A DNA stretch of 25,097 nucleotides, taken from positions 1-25,097 of IMG/VR virus record IMGVR_UViG_3300036766_002119; one strand, 5' to 3'. The DNA comes from a virus. The notes under the pieces were generated by a model. The model saw only the letters and a program-made list of their open reading frames with translations. It made no database searches and was not told the DNA's origin. Both the position numbers and the translations under genes were made by a program. Positions 6,610 to 14,227 of the stretch are shown here, one piece after another. Positions within the stretch are counted from its first letter, which is position 1; each line of letters opens with the position of its first letter.

Positions 6610-7547
6610 AAGAATTAGGAAATATGAATCTAACTGAAAAACAAATTATTTATCCATCGCCAAGAAACCCAAGACTTAAGGGCTTAACAGTTAAAGAGGC
6701 AGGCATCAGAGTGTTGGCTGAAAGCATAAGAACCGTTGGGCAACTTCAACCTATTATCGTACGAAAATATGACGGTAAGTTTGAAACAGTTGATGGCGAC
6801 AGAAGATGTATCGCAATTTTCAGGGTTCTGAAGCTCGGAACGATAAAGGCACTAGTGTATGAGATGGATGACTTGGAAGCGGGTAGGTTGCGTATCATCG
6901 CAAACATCCAAAAAGAAGACTTGTCAACTGCGGAGAAGGGAAAGTATTGCAGGGATCTTTTCGATCTTACCACCATTCAGGCAAATCTGAACCCGAAAGA
7001 AGCGTGGCAGAGTCGACTGGCTCGCTCGAAATATTTGGCTCAGATAGCAAGTGAAATTGGCGTAACTGTTGACTCAATACTTAATTGGATTAGGCTCTGG
7101 GAGGAGTATTCGCCTGAGGCGCAGGCAATGATCGCAAAAAATAAGGAAGACTTACGAGACGGCCTTGTACCAGCAACGCTTGCGATTCGAGTCGCGTCTA
7201 TTGCCAGGAGACTGGACGCAGACCCAAACGCCACACTTAAACTGTTTACACAAAATCGCTGGAGTGCACACGAAGCGGAGATAATTAATCACAGAATAAA
7301 AGAGGAGAAAAGACTCACTCTTGATAAATTGCCCGAGATCGTGCGAGAGTTCAGGCAAAACTACATTTACAGGGCGGTTGACTTCGAGGCTGAATCCTAT
7401 CGACTCTTCCTCAAGCAAGCTGAAGAAGATAAGATTCGCTTTGATGATTATCTGAGCTTTGCAGTTAAATTCGCCTTGACACATAAACTCGAGTTTCGCC
7501 AATTCGTCACTAATAGTATAGCACAGAAGCAACTGATGAGACAGTGA
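6606..7547 (+). CDS. ParB/Srx-domain protein (313 aa)
   Basis: I choose TTG 6606 because AGGAGGTGA lies at 6593-6601; the open frame upstream to 6564 lies within the previous gene. The ParB N-terminal signature is clear: LAESIRTVGQLQPIIVR at 37-53, VDGDRRCIAIFRVL at 62-75 (the GERRxRA-type nucleotide-binding box), and ANIQKEDLSTAEKG at 99-112. A helix-turn-helix follows at 143-164 (YLAQIASEIGVTVDSILNW). The C-terminal third is helical with no known domain. ParB proteins are CTP-dependent DNA clamps that bind centromere-like sites. No ParA ATPase is adjacent, so a regulator or adaptor role is also possible. It ends two bases from a convergent gene. Confidence 0.85.
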   Translation: MKELGNMNLTEKQIIYPSPRNPRLKGLTVKEAGIRVLAESIRTVGQLQPIIVRKYDGKFETVDGDRRCIAIFRVLKLGTIKALVYEMDDLEAGRLRIIANIQKEDLSTAEKGKYCRDLFDLTTIQANLNPKEAWQSRLARSKYLAQIASEIGVTVDSILNWIRLWEEYSPEAQAMIAKNKEDLRDGLVPATLAIRVASIARRLDADPNATLKLFTQNRWSAHEAEIINHRIKEEKRLTLDKLPEIVREFRQNYIYRAVDFEAESYRLFLKQAEEDKIRFDDYLSFAVKFALTHKLEFRQFVTNSIAQKQLMRQ

Positions 7548-7549
7548 TG

Positions 7550-7798
7550 TTAAGATTCACGTGTGGGCCATAATTGCTCGAGGGCTTCGCAATGGGATAA
7601 AAATTCGCTACCTTTAGGCGTTAACCTAACAGGTTCACCCCAAGATCCTTGAATTAGGAAGCCCGCATCGATAATCTGTTGCATAAGCTTCATGCTAACA
7701 GAGCAACGAGATGCTATTCGCGATTTTGCTCTGTTTTTTTCTTTAACTTCAGCCAGAACAGCAAAAACCATATTCCAAACGCCGCGTTGCATTTGCAC
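7550..7798 (-). CDS. Archaeal-type winged-helix regulator (82 aa)
   Basis: The order of elements matches archaeal single-winged-helix proteins: a first helix (GVWNMVFAVLAEVKEKNRAK), a SRIASRCSVSMKLMQQIIDA segment as helix-turn-helix, then GFLIQG and a wing with LTPKGSEFLSH. The final LTPKGxEFL is characteristic of that group. The first codon could be GTG at 7796-7798 or ATG six bases later. No strong ribosome-binding site is visible, but a TATA box lies about 25-30 bp upstream, which suggests a leaderless transcript. It is divergent from the virion operon and is a candidate late-gene regulator. Confidence 0.75.
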   Translation of the reverse strand: MQMQRGVWNMVFAVLAEVKEKNRAKSRIASRCSVSMKLMQQIIDAGFLIQGSWGEPVRLTPKGSEFLSHCEALEQLWPTRES

Positions 7799-7957
7799 TC
7801 AGGTTAATCAATAATTTTATTATATATTAGCATTTATGATTCTGAATAGTGATTAAGCGTTAAAATAGTTTATTTTGTCGAAAAACTCCTTTTAATACGT
7901 CTTAACGCGAGTTGTGTTTCATTTTGCCGCCTTAGAGTGGCACTACGGTGAAGTATT
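7799..7957. promoter_or_regulatory. Divergent control region before the virion operon
   Basis: On the minus strand, TATATAATA (about 7819-7827) is a good TATA box for the regulator gene. On the plus strand, TTTTAATA at about 7890-7897 could drive the virion operon, with GGTGA at 7947-7951 before TTG 7958. An inverted repeat, GCGTTAA at 7857-7863 and TTAACGC at 7902-7908, brackets the plus-strand candidate; its left arm lies in the near-palindrome TTAAGCGTTAA (7853-7863). This could be the operator of the adjacent winged-helix protein. The segment is AT-rich and non-coding. Confidence 0.45.
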
Positions 7958-8182
7958 TTGGTTCATAGAAGAAGCGAAAAGAAATTATTATTGAGGAAGA
8001 TTCGAGGGATAATATACTCGCTGAGTTATGACGATAGGCTCATCTGCGAAACAGTTAGCAAAGTCTCCCGCGTTGACGTTCTGGCGTTTCTCGATCAAGC
8101 TATTCAAATCAGTGATGTCCCTAACGTGGAGAAGGGTGAGGTTCTGGTTGACAGTCGGGGCCAAGGAAGTTTTCAGCGGTGA
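7958..8182 (+). CDS. Small protein at the head of the virion operon (74 aa)
   Basis: A TTG start six bases after GGTGA gives a basic N-terminus (VHRRSEKKLLLRKIRGIIYS) followed by a helical segment (CETVSKVSRVDVLAFLDQAI). No family is recognised. Its stop overlaps the next GTG by four bases (GTGA). Its position just before the terminase genes suggests a packaging-related or regulatory role; that is inference only. Confidence 0.6.
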   Translation: MVHRRSEKKLLLRKIRGIIYSLSYDDRLICETVSKVSRVDVLAFLDQAIQISDVPNVEKGEVLVDSRGQGSFQR

Positions 8183-8583
8183 AAAAAGGTAGGTATAGGG
8201 GTAGGTGCTCAGTTACGGTTAATTTGAAGTCAACTGAGAGGGTAGGCCTATACCTAGGAAAAATTCGACGCATTGCGCGTGTGGATAGTCAAGGGATACG
8301 TGCTAAACTGCTGAATCAGCTTGACCAGCTCTTTAATTTGGCTTTTTCGATTGCGAAGGGTCAGGTTAAGCGTCTTCGAGATGATGAAGGGAAGGAGTAT
8401 AGTGTTACTCCAGGGCAGCGGCAGAAGTGGGCACGGTTGGCAACGTACACGGCGCAGGTTATGCAGAATCTGAGTAAAGGGTTTGATGAAAAGGAATTTC
8501 AAACGGACCTGAAAAAGCTGGAGAGGATGGTTAATGAGATCAGACGCAAAAAAGCTGCAGAAAACAATAGAACAGTTGTATGA
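8179..8583 (+). CDS. Candidate terminase small subunit (134 aa)
   Basis: The gene sits immediately before the large terminase and overlaps it by 50 bases. The protein is basic and mostly helical (RAKLLNQLDQLFNLAFSIAK, then PGQRQKWARLATYTAQVMQN and DLKKLERMVNEIRRKK). Small terminases are oligomeric helical DNA-binding proteins that recognise the packaging start. Size, charge and position fit, but no diagnostic motif is visible. The GTG start overlaps the previous stop. Confidence 0.5.
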   Translation: MKKGRYRGRCSVTVNLKSTERVGLYLGKIRRIARVDSQGIRAKLLNQLDQLFNLAFSIAKGQVKRLRDDEGKEYSVTPGQRQKWARLATYTAQVMQNLSKGFDEKEFQTDLKKLERMVNEIRRKKAAENNRTVV

Positions 8584-9943
8584 AGAAGCCGAAGAAAAGA
8601 ACACTAAAAGTTCACTACCAATCCCTACAGACCCTGTGGAATTTGCTCGAGTACTTTTCAAGTTCAAACCCACTGAGTATCAAGCCAAACTGTTAAGCGA
8701 TAAGAGCAAGCGGATCGTGATTCGCTGGAGCCGGCAAGCTGGCAAGACAACATGCATAGCCCTTAGGGCAATATGGTTTGCAATGGTTCACCCGAAAACG
8801 CTTACGCTGATCGTGGCACCAGGGCTCCGCCAAAGCATGATAGTATCCGACCGGATTGAAAATTTCCTTTCCTGTTTGCCGAAAGAGGATTCGGAACGCG
8901 GGTTTGACCAGAAACATCTTATTCAAAAGTTGCAGAGAACTTCAATCCGTTTTAAGAATGGTAGCCGTATCATCGCACTACCGAACAGTCCCCAGCTACT
9001 TCGTGGCTATACGGCTGATCAAGTTATAGCGGATGAAGCCAATTTCTTCAAGGATGACCAACTCATCTTTTATAGCGTGCTGTATCCGATGCTGTCGACC
9101 ACGGATGGCACGCTGATTGCATCGTCGACACCTTGGAACAAGGATAGCGTGTTTTTCAAGATGTGGGAAAGCAAAGAGTTTAGCAAGCACATCGCGACAT
9201 ACGAAGATAGTGTGAAAGGGGGACTGCAAAAGCAGAGTTTTTTTGAGGAGCAACGTGAGGTACTTCCGTTTGAACGTTTTCAGCGGGAGTACATGGCGGA
9301 GTTTGTTGAAGATATTGATGCTTGGCTTACACAGAGCTTGATCGTCAGCTGTATTGACAGTCAACTGCAGCTTTATGATTTTCAGGATATGCCGAAGGGC
9401 GAGTTTTACGTTGGTGTCGACTTCGGAAAAGAGCGGGATTTTAGTGTTGTGCTGGTGCTTGAAAAGTCTGGTTCGACATTACGTGTAGTGCATGTTCACC
9501 GATTTCCCCTAAAAACAGAGTATGCAAGCGTAATCGGCTACATCAAGAGCCTTCAGGACCGTTGGCCATCAGTTCGAGCCGTGTACTCTGACATAACGGG
9601 TGTAGGCGGCTACATCGTTGAGGATATGATAAGAAGCGGGATCCAAGGCGTCACTGGCGTAACATTTACGGTGCAGTCGAAAGAGGAAATGGCCACGATT
9701 TTGAGGGAGAAGATGCGTGGCGCTGAAGTACGGATTCCGTATATTCCTGCTAACAGACTTGAAGACGTAGACTTGACTGCAGAATTGAATATCGAAAAAT
9801 ACAAGTTAATGAAGACAGGCCATATCCAATTTAGTCATCCTGAGGGCGGGCATGATGATGTGTTTTGGAGCGCTGCCCTGGCGGTTTATGCGAGTGTTCA
9901 GGCGCCGTTACCTGGTAAGGGCGCTGTTATGCTTCCACATTAA
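8534..9943 (+). CDS. terL: Terminase large subunit (469 aa)
   Basis: This is the DNA-packaging motor ATPase and nuclease. The ATPase Walker A is SRQAGKTT at residues 66-73. Walker B is VIADEAN at 164-170, with D167/E168. The coupling motif is ASSTP at 196-200. The RNase-H-like nuclease domain follows, with acidic residues in VGVDFG (D296), YSDITG (D353) and HDDVFWSAALA (D441/D442). Length and motif order are normal. The ATG start has GGAGAGG upstream and overlaps the candidate small terminase. It would dock on the portal to translocate DNA and cut concatemers. Confidence 0.95.
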   Translation: MRSDAKKLQKTIEQLYEEAEEKNTKSSLPIPTDPVEFARVLFKFKPTEYQAKLLSDKSKRIVIRWSRQAGKTTCIALRAIWFAMVHPKTLTLIVAPGLRQSMIVSDRIENFLSCLPKEDSERGFDQKHLIQKLQRTSIRFKNGSRIIALPNSPQLLRGYTADQVIADEANFFKDDQLIFYSVLYPMLSTTDGTLIASSTPWNKDSVFFKMWESKEFSKHIATYEDSVKGGLQKQSFFEEQREVLPFERFQREYMAEFVEDIDAWLTQSLIVSCIDSQLQLYDFQDMPKGEFYVGVDFGKERDFSVVLVLEKSGSTLRVVHVHRFPLKTEYASVIGYIKSLQDRWPSVRAVYSDITGVGGYIVEDMIRSGIQGVTGVTFTVQSKEEMATILREKMRGAEVRIPYIPANRLEDVDLTAELNIEKYKLMKTGHIQFSHPEGGHDDVFWSAALAVYASVQAPLPGKGAVMLPH

Positions 9944-9958
9944 CCTTGGTGAAATAAG

Positions 9959-10156
9959 ATGGAAGAAGAGATTTTCGTTGCTAATTCAAAGGGCGATGTG
10001 AAAGCCTTGGGCATGAAAATAAATTGTGCTCCAGCGGATCTTCACATCTACGTTAACGGCGTGGACATTACAAAAAACGTGGTTCTTGAAGAAGTCCGCA
10101 TTGTAATCGAGAGGGCGCCTGAAAGTAAAGGTGTTGTCTTAGCGGCTACAAAGTAG
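9959..10156 (+). CDS. Small beta-rich protein between terminase and portal (65 aa)
   Basis: The ATG is preceded by GGTGAA. The sequence (EIFVANSKGDVKALGMKI, HIYVNGVDITKNVVLEEV, IVIERAPESKGVVLAA) looks like a small beta sheet. The phrase VNGVDITKNVVLEEVRI resembles small hypothetical phage proteins that occur beside portal genes. Function is unknown. Confidence 0.65.
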   Translation: MEEEIFVANSKGDVKALGMKINCAPADLHIYVNGVDITKNVVLEEVRIVIERAPESKGVVLAATK

Positions 10157-10198
10157 CTGGAAACTGAAAACTATGTCATGGAAAAGGGGGTGAATAAT

Positions 10199-10408
10199 AT
10201 GCCGTGGAAAAGCACTTTAAAAGACGGTTTCGAAGCTCAACGGCAAGTTCCGCCAGAAATTAGCAAGCGCCAGATTGAAGAGGAGATCCCGGTTAGCTGG
10301 AAACAGGATGGGATGCTTTGGGGCTACGTTACCAAATATATGCTTAAGGGCAGTGGTGCAGGCTTCGTAACTCCGCCCTATACAGCATTTGTGGTATCAG
10401 GATCCTGA
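10199..10408 (+). CDS. Probable N-terminal portion of the portal protein, split off (69 aa)
   Basis: ATG 10199 has GGGGGTGA at 10186-10193. The product begins MPWKSTLKDGFEAQRQVPPE and reads to PPYTAFVVSGS. It is in the same frame as the portal gene at 10433 but is separated from it by two TGA codons (10406 and 10418). Between 10389 and 10433 the +1 frame reads LWYQDPELQAEIGSG, which looks like portal sequence leading into MWGAVPIEDL. A single-base gain near 10388 and a loss near 10433 would restore one continuous portal. It could instead be a genuine separate small protein. Confidence 0.55.
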   Translation: MPWKSTLKDGFEAQRQVPPEISKRQIEEEIPVSWKQDGMLWGYVTKYMLKGSGAGFVTPPYTAFVVSGS

Positions 10409-10432
10409 GCTACAAGCTGAAATTGGGAGCGG

Positions 10433-11629
10433 ATGTGGGGAGCCGTACCGATAGAGGACCTTCCCAAGTACAAGGATCTTTTTACGTTTACTCCATATAT
10501 CTCCGCATGTATCAATGTTACGATTAATCTTGCGATTAGCAACGGTTTTGAGTTGGAAGGCGGAGATGAAGCTGTTAACGAGTGGTTGATTGATTGGCTT
10601 GATGAGCATAACATTTTGCAGACTCTGCGCATAATTGGAACGGATATGCTTGTTTTTGGGAATGGAGAGTTTGAGATCTGCCGAGAAGAGGGTATGCCGC
10701 CTGAAGAATGGTGGCTTAAGCCGCTGGATCCTGTGCATGTGCGGGTCCGCAGAGATGCTTATGGCAATGTGTTCGGTTACATTCAATTGTTGACTTTTCC
10801 CCCTGTAGTATTCACAGCTCAGGACATAGTTCATTTTCGGTGGGGCGCCAAAAGTTGGTGGTACGAATTTTCATATGGCACGAGTTTGCTGAGACCGTTG
10901 CTGAAGATTCAGGCGTTGATTGATCAGCTTGAAGATGACATGGCCATCATTGTTCACACTTATACTAAGCCCATGCTCGTAGTCAAAGCGGGAAGGCCTG
11001 AAATGCCCTTCAGCGATCCGCAGCTTCAAGCGCTTATGGAAGCTTTCCGTGATCGTCAGCCTGCGACTGACGTGTTCGTCCGTGGTGATGTTGCTGTTGA
11101 TGTTGTGCCCAGCCTTACGAAGGATGTGAATGTTCAGTTTTGGCTTGATTATCTTTACAAGCAACGCGAAGCAGTTTTAGGCGTTCCAAAAATCTTTCTC
11201 GGACAAAGTGAAGGGACTAACCGGGCTACGGCTGAGATTGTGATGCAAGAGTATGTCACGCGCTTGCGAATGCTGCAGGAGCTCATCGGCGACACGCTTG
11301 AAACAATGCTGTTTAAGCAGCTCGTGGAAGCTAAGTTTGGAGAGGGCGTTGAAGTTCCAACTATTAAGTGGCGTCCGATCTGGGAGCCTACACTTGATGC
11401 TAAAGCTAAATTCATCGGTGATCTCGTGGAGAAAAACATTATTTTACGGAGCGAAGCTCGGCCACAGTTAGGCTATCCAGAGCAGCCTACTGATGAAGCG
11501 TTAGCAGCTGAAAAGATGCTCCCCGCACCGCAGCCGAAGGGACAAGTTGACAATGCAATCCAAAAAACTGTGAAGCATGTGCTTGAGAAGTCGCAAGTAC
11601 CAGGAGAACAAGAGGAGCCCACGCAATGA
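10433..11629 (+). CDS. Portal protein (398 aa visible)
   Basis: The dodecameric portal sits at the capsid vertex, receives the terminase and is the channel for DNA. Characteristic segments are TPYISACINVTINLAISNGF near the N-terminus, LRIIGTDMLVFGNGEFEICR, PLDPVHVRVRRDAYGNVFGY, and AQDIVHFRW. The stem/wing region QREAVLGVPKIFLGQSEGTN RATAEI is typical of HK97/SPP1-like portals. The C-terminus is Pro/Gln/Glu-rich. The ATG at 10433 has no well-spaced ribosome-binding site, and the family normally has more residues before the TPYI region, so the true N-terminus probably lies in the disrupted segment upstream. Confidence 0.92.
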   Translation: MWGAVPIEDLPKYKDLFTFTPYISACINVTINLAISNGFELEGGDEAVNEWLIDWLDEHNILQTLRIIGTDMLVFGNGEFEICREEGMPPEEWWLKPLDPVHVRVRRDAYGNVFGYIQLLTFPPVVFTAQDIVHFRWGAKSWWYEFSYGTSLLRPLLKIQALIDQLEDDMAIIVHTYTKPMLVVKAGRPEMPFSDPQLQALMEAFRDRQPATDVFVRGDVAVDVVPSLTKDVNVQFWLDYLYKQREAVLGVPKIFLGQSEGTNRATAEIVMQEYVTRLRMLQELIGDTLETMLFKQLVEAKFGEGVEVPTIKWRPIWEPTLDAKAKFIGDLVEKNIILRSEARPQLGYPEQPTDEALAAEKMLPAPQPKGQVDNAIQKTVKHVLEKSQVPGEQEEPTQ

Positions 11630-11883
11630 GTTTTGCATGTAAGAAACTGTGCGGCCACAAACTTCGCAGGCCTCATTTCACCTGCCTTTTCTGCAGAATC
11701 AGACGGTTCTTCTATGGTAAAATGGATAAGACGCAATATCATTACAACAGCAAGATGCGCATAGTGATGCCGCAGGATTGTCAAACATACGTACTTTTCA
11801 TCGATAATAAACGTTCTCACGCAAAAATAAAGGCGCAGATTCTGAAGCGTTTGCTTACAATTTGCGAGTGGCTGGCTAATTGA
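11626..11883 (+). CDS. Small cysteine-rich basic protein (85 aa)
   Basis: The ATGA overlap with the portal gene and GAGGAG at 11612-11617 support the start. The N-terminus has CKKLCGHKLRRPHFTCLFC, a likely single zinc site, followed by a basic stretch (RIRRFFYGK) and a helical end (AKIKAQILKRLLTICEWL). It is probably nucleic-acid-binding or a structural zinc protein. No family is recognised. Its location inside the head-gene cluster is unusual for a regulator. Confidence 0.65.
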   Translation: MSFACKKLCGHKLRRPHFTCLFCRIRRFFYGKMDKTQYHYNSKMRIVMPQDCQTYVLFIDNKRSHAKIKAQILKRLLTICEWLAN

Positions 11884-11899
11884 TGGGAGTTGAAGAGTG

Positions 11900-12214
11900 A
11901 TGCCTGGATTGGATGAAGGCGAAACGGTCTGGCGTTACCGGGTGCAGGATCCAGGTAAGTTTGAGAAGTTTCGGGTTAAAGAGTTAGGGAAAGGCGTCAA
12001 GATCACGCTTGGAAAAGTGAAGGGTTCGGACCGTTGGGAAATTCAGAATTATATTTTTGAAAAAGGGCGGTTTAAGACTCGTGAGCAGGTCCGTCAGTGG
12101 CTTGATACTCACTTGAAAGGAGAGATTCGAACTCTCCTTGATTTTAAGGCATGGGATGAGTGGCGCCGTAGATTCGTTAACGCTTATGTTGAGATTTCAA
12201 ACGTTTCAGAGTGA
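11900..12214 (+). CDS. Conserved head-maturation-associated protein (104 aa)
   Basis: ATG 11900 is preferred to the adjacent in-frame GTG. The product (LDEGETVWRYRVQDPGKFEK, KGVKITLGKVKGSDRWEIQN YIFEKGRF, then KTREQVRQWLDTHLKG) resembles a module I know from phage genomes near, or fused to, prohead proteases. In that module an R-V-R/D-P segment is followed by a small beta sheet and a W-x-x-H helix. It lies just before the protease gene, which supports a role in head assembly. The exact activity is not established. Confidence 0.6.
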   Translation: MPGLDEGETVWRYRVQDPGKFEKFRVKELGKGVKITLGKVKGSDRWEIQNYIFEKGRFKTREQVRQWLDTHLKGEIRTLLDFKAWDEWRRRFVNAYVEISNVSE

Positions 12215-12220
12215 TCAAAA

Positions 12221-12622
12221 ATGAGTTTTGTAGCGAAAGAATGGGATACGAGCTTCATAAATTCGTTGCCTGATTCAGCGTTTGCTCTCGTTGTTAAAGG
12301 TGAAAAACAAGAAGGCAAAACGGTTCCGAGAACAAACCGCAACCTACCACATCACGACTCAAGCGGAAAAGTTGACTTGCCACACTTGAGGAACGCTATG
12401 GCGCGTGTGACACACACAAACTTAAGCAAAGCCCAGCAGAAGGAAGCCCATGACCATCTTCTCCGACATTATAAGCAACTTGGTATGGAGCATCCAAAGT
12501 GCAGTGTTCCCGGTTGCCAAGGCTATGCGCCGAAGAAGAGTATGCTTGAAGATGCTGGAGCCTTTAGAAGTTATCAGGAAGCTTGGATGCGAGCAAACAG
12601 AAAACAAGGTATTGTTTTTTAG
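12221..12622 (+). CDS. Head-maturation-associated protein with LPHHD module (133 aa)
   Basis: Residues 16-90 read LPDSAFALVVKG, RNLPHHDSSGKVDLPHLRNA, then ARVTHTNLSKAQQ and a helical end. I recognise this arrangement (PDSAFA, RxLPHHD, LRNALARV) from phage proteins adjacent to or fused with prohead proteases. A C-terminal extension contains HPKCSVPGCQG, a probable metal-binding hairpin, which I do not recall from the common form. Its position directly before the protease-scaffold gene fits co-function in capsid maturation. Confidence 0.65.
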   Translation: MSFVAKEWDTSFINSLPDSAFALVVKGEKQEGKTVPRTNRNLPHHDSSGKVDLPHLRNAMARVTHTNLSKAQQKEAHDHLLRHYKQLGMEHPKCSVPGCQGYAPKKSMLEDAGAFRSYQEAWMRANRKQGIVF

Positions 12623-13822
12623 GTGAAAAGAATGCAACTTCGATATTTTGTTCCGTTCAAAGCCCAGGAAGGCGTTGACGCACAGTACGCGCTGAAAGAG
12701 AAACTGCTGAATATAGAAGGCACTGCAATCGATAGTTCCGTAAACGCTAACAAATGGCAGATTCCAGAGGAAGACCTTGATTTCTTCGTTCAAAGTCTCC
12801 AAGGCGCCCAGTTACGTGTTGACCATGCTGAAAGCGCATTGATGGTCGTGGGTAAACTTACAGAGGCTAAACGCGATGGCAACAGGGTTCTCTTCCGTGC
12901 TGAAGTTGGGGAAGAGAAACTTATCGAGAAAATCCTTCGCAATTATGTTAATCATGTCTCTGCTCAGGTTGACAGCGACGATGTAGAATGCAGCAAATGT
13001 AAGAAACCTACACGGAAAGAGGGCATGCTTATTCACCTTTGCCCCGGAGCTTATGAAATCGTCCATAAGCCCAAAGTACGAGAGCTCAGCATCGTAGCAA
13101 GTCCAGCGTATAAGGATACAGAATTTCAGCCTGTAGGCTTTTTCGCGGCAATGAACGAAGACCAGTGGAAGGCTATAGTGAAAAGACAGGATGAAACAAG
13201 CACGATAATTCAAACTCTTACAAATTCACAGTTATCGGAAGATAACAAAGATGTGGGTTCTAAGCCTGAAGGGCTGCAAGAACCTGAAAACAAAAAGAGT
13301 GAAGCAAAAAAGGAGGTGAAACCTTTGTCTGAACAAAATGCTCAGGCCAAGGCTTCTCCGCATCAAGCACAAGGCGTAGTCAACGTTGCTCCGGGAGAAA
13401 CAGCGCCGAAACAAGTGGAATACCAAGACTTGATGAATCAGGTGCAACAACTGGAGAAGCAGATTAGGGAAGGTCCAAGCGCAAGCGACGCAGAACTGGA
13501 CGCTTTAAAGAAAAAGGTGGCTGAATTAGAGAGTGAAATTGGAAAAAGAGCAACGAAACGAAGTCTAAGCAAGAAAGTAAGTGAACTGTCAAAGAAGCTG
13601 GCAGAGCCAGAAGAAGGCGAATCTGGTGAAGCTGAGGCAGGAGAATTTCCGCCAAAGGCTGAGGGAGCTGAAGCTGAAGCTCAGAAAAACGCTGGCAAAG
13701 CATCTGGCAAGGGCATCGTAGCTGTTGATGAGATACAGAAGGATGTACTGGGCAATTATGATTGGTTCAAGGATATTCTCAAAGCTCACAGGATGCTGCA
13801 AACTCAAGGCTTCAAAGGTTAG
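12623..13822 (+). CDS. Prohead protease fused to scaffold (399 aa)
   Basis: The N-terminal 175 residues look like an HK97-type serine protease. They contain LLNIEGTAID, QLRVDHAESALMVVGKL with probable catalytic His68, YVNHVSAQVDS with probable nucleophile Ser113 (matching the usual SIGF region), and VRELSIVASPAYKDT matching the family E-x-S-x-V-x-x-PA. A cysteine hairpin, CSKCKKPTRKEGMLIHLCP (123-141), is inserted between the last two. Residues about 180-400 are acidic, Ala/Glu/Lys-rich coiled coil, typical of a scaffolding domain removed by self-cleavage. It starts with GTG directly after the previous stop. The decoration and capsid genes follow, as expected. Confidence 0.82.
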   Translation: MKRMQLRYFVPFKAQEGVDAQYALKEKLLNIEGTAIDSSVNANKWQIPEEDLDFFVQSLQGAQLRVDHAESALMVVGKLTEAKRDGNRVLFRAEVGEEKLIEKILRNYVNHVSAQVDSDDVECSKCKKPTRKEGMLIHLCPGAYEIVHKPKVRELSIVASPAYKDTEFQPVGFFAAMNEDQWKAIVKRQDETSTIIQTLTNSQLSEDNKDVGSKPEGLQEPENKKSEAKKEVKPLSEQNAQAKASPHQAQGVVNVAPGETAPKQVEYQDLMNQVQQLEKQIREGPSASDAELDALKKKVAELESEIGKRATKRSLSKKVSELSKKLAEPEEGESGEAEAGEFPPKAEGAEAEAQKNAGKASGKGIVAVDEIQKDVLGNYDWFKDILKAHRMLQTQGFKG

Positions 13823-13830
13823 TGTTTTGA

Positions 13831-14214
13831 ATGAGTGCACCTCAATTAGAAGGAACAACGCCGCTTGTCTCAGATCGTTACATTGTAACCCTTATCGCGG
13901 GCGAAGACATTAACATAGGCGATGTTCTCGAATACAGCGCAGATTGGACAGTTAAAAGGTCAACTGTCGTTGCGGGCACTAAGAAATTTGCAGGTATAGC
14001 TCTTACGAAGGCTCTAAGCGGCAAAAGCGTTAGTGTTGTGAAAAGAGGAATTTGCAGAGTAATCGCTTATGGCACTATAACTGCAGGAGATCAGGTCAAA
14101 CCACAGAATGGCACACGATTTGTGACAGACAACACGACTCTGAACACCACGATCGTAGGTCAAGCAGCCCAAGGCGCCGCAAGCGGCGGCACCGCATACA
14201 TTGACCTCTGGTAA
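13831..14214 (+). CDS. Capsid decoration protein, DUF2190-like (127 aa)
   Basis: The product is a small beta-barrel-type sequence: YIVTLIAGEDINIGDVLEYS, KKFAGIALTKALSGKSVSVV, GICRVIAYGTITAGDQVKPQ. It ends with a Gly/Ala-rich segment (GQAAQGAASGGTAYIDLW). DUF2190-like head proteins have this D-V-x-x-G-D-x-V / G-I-A / G-x-x-x-V-x-x-x-G plan and lie between the protease and the major capsid gene, as here. It would sit on the outside of the capsid lattice. Confidence 0.75.
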   Translation: MSAPQLEGTTPLVSDRYIVTLIAGEDINIGDVLEYSADWTVKRSTVVAGTKKFAGIALTKALSGKSVSVVKRGICRVIAYGTITAGDQVKPQNGTRFVTDNTTLNTTIVGQAAQGAASGGTAYIDLW

Positions 14215-14227
14215 AAGGTGATTTTAC

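Noticed and set aside
10406-10420. The two in-frame TGA codons before the portal gene as recoded sense codons
   Set aside because: TGA ends many other genes here, including several with stop-start overlaps, and the neighbouring +1 frame reads better as portal sequence.
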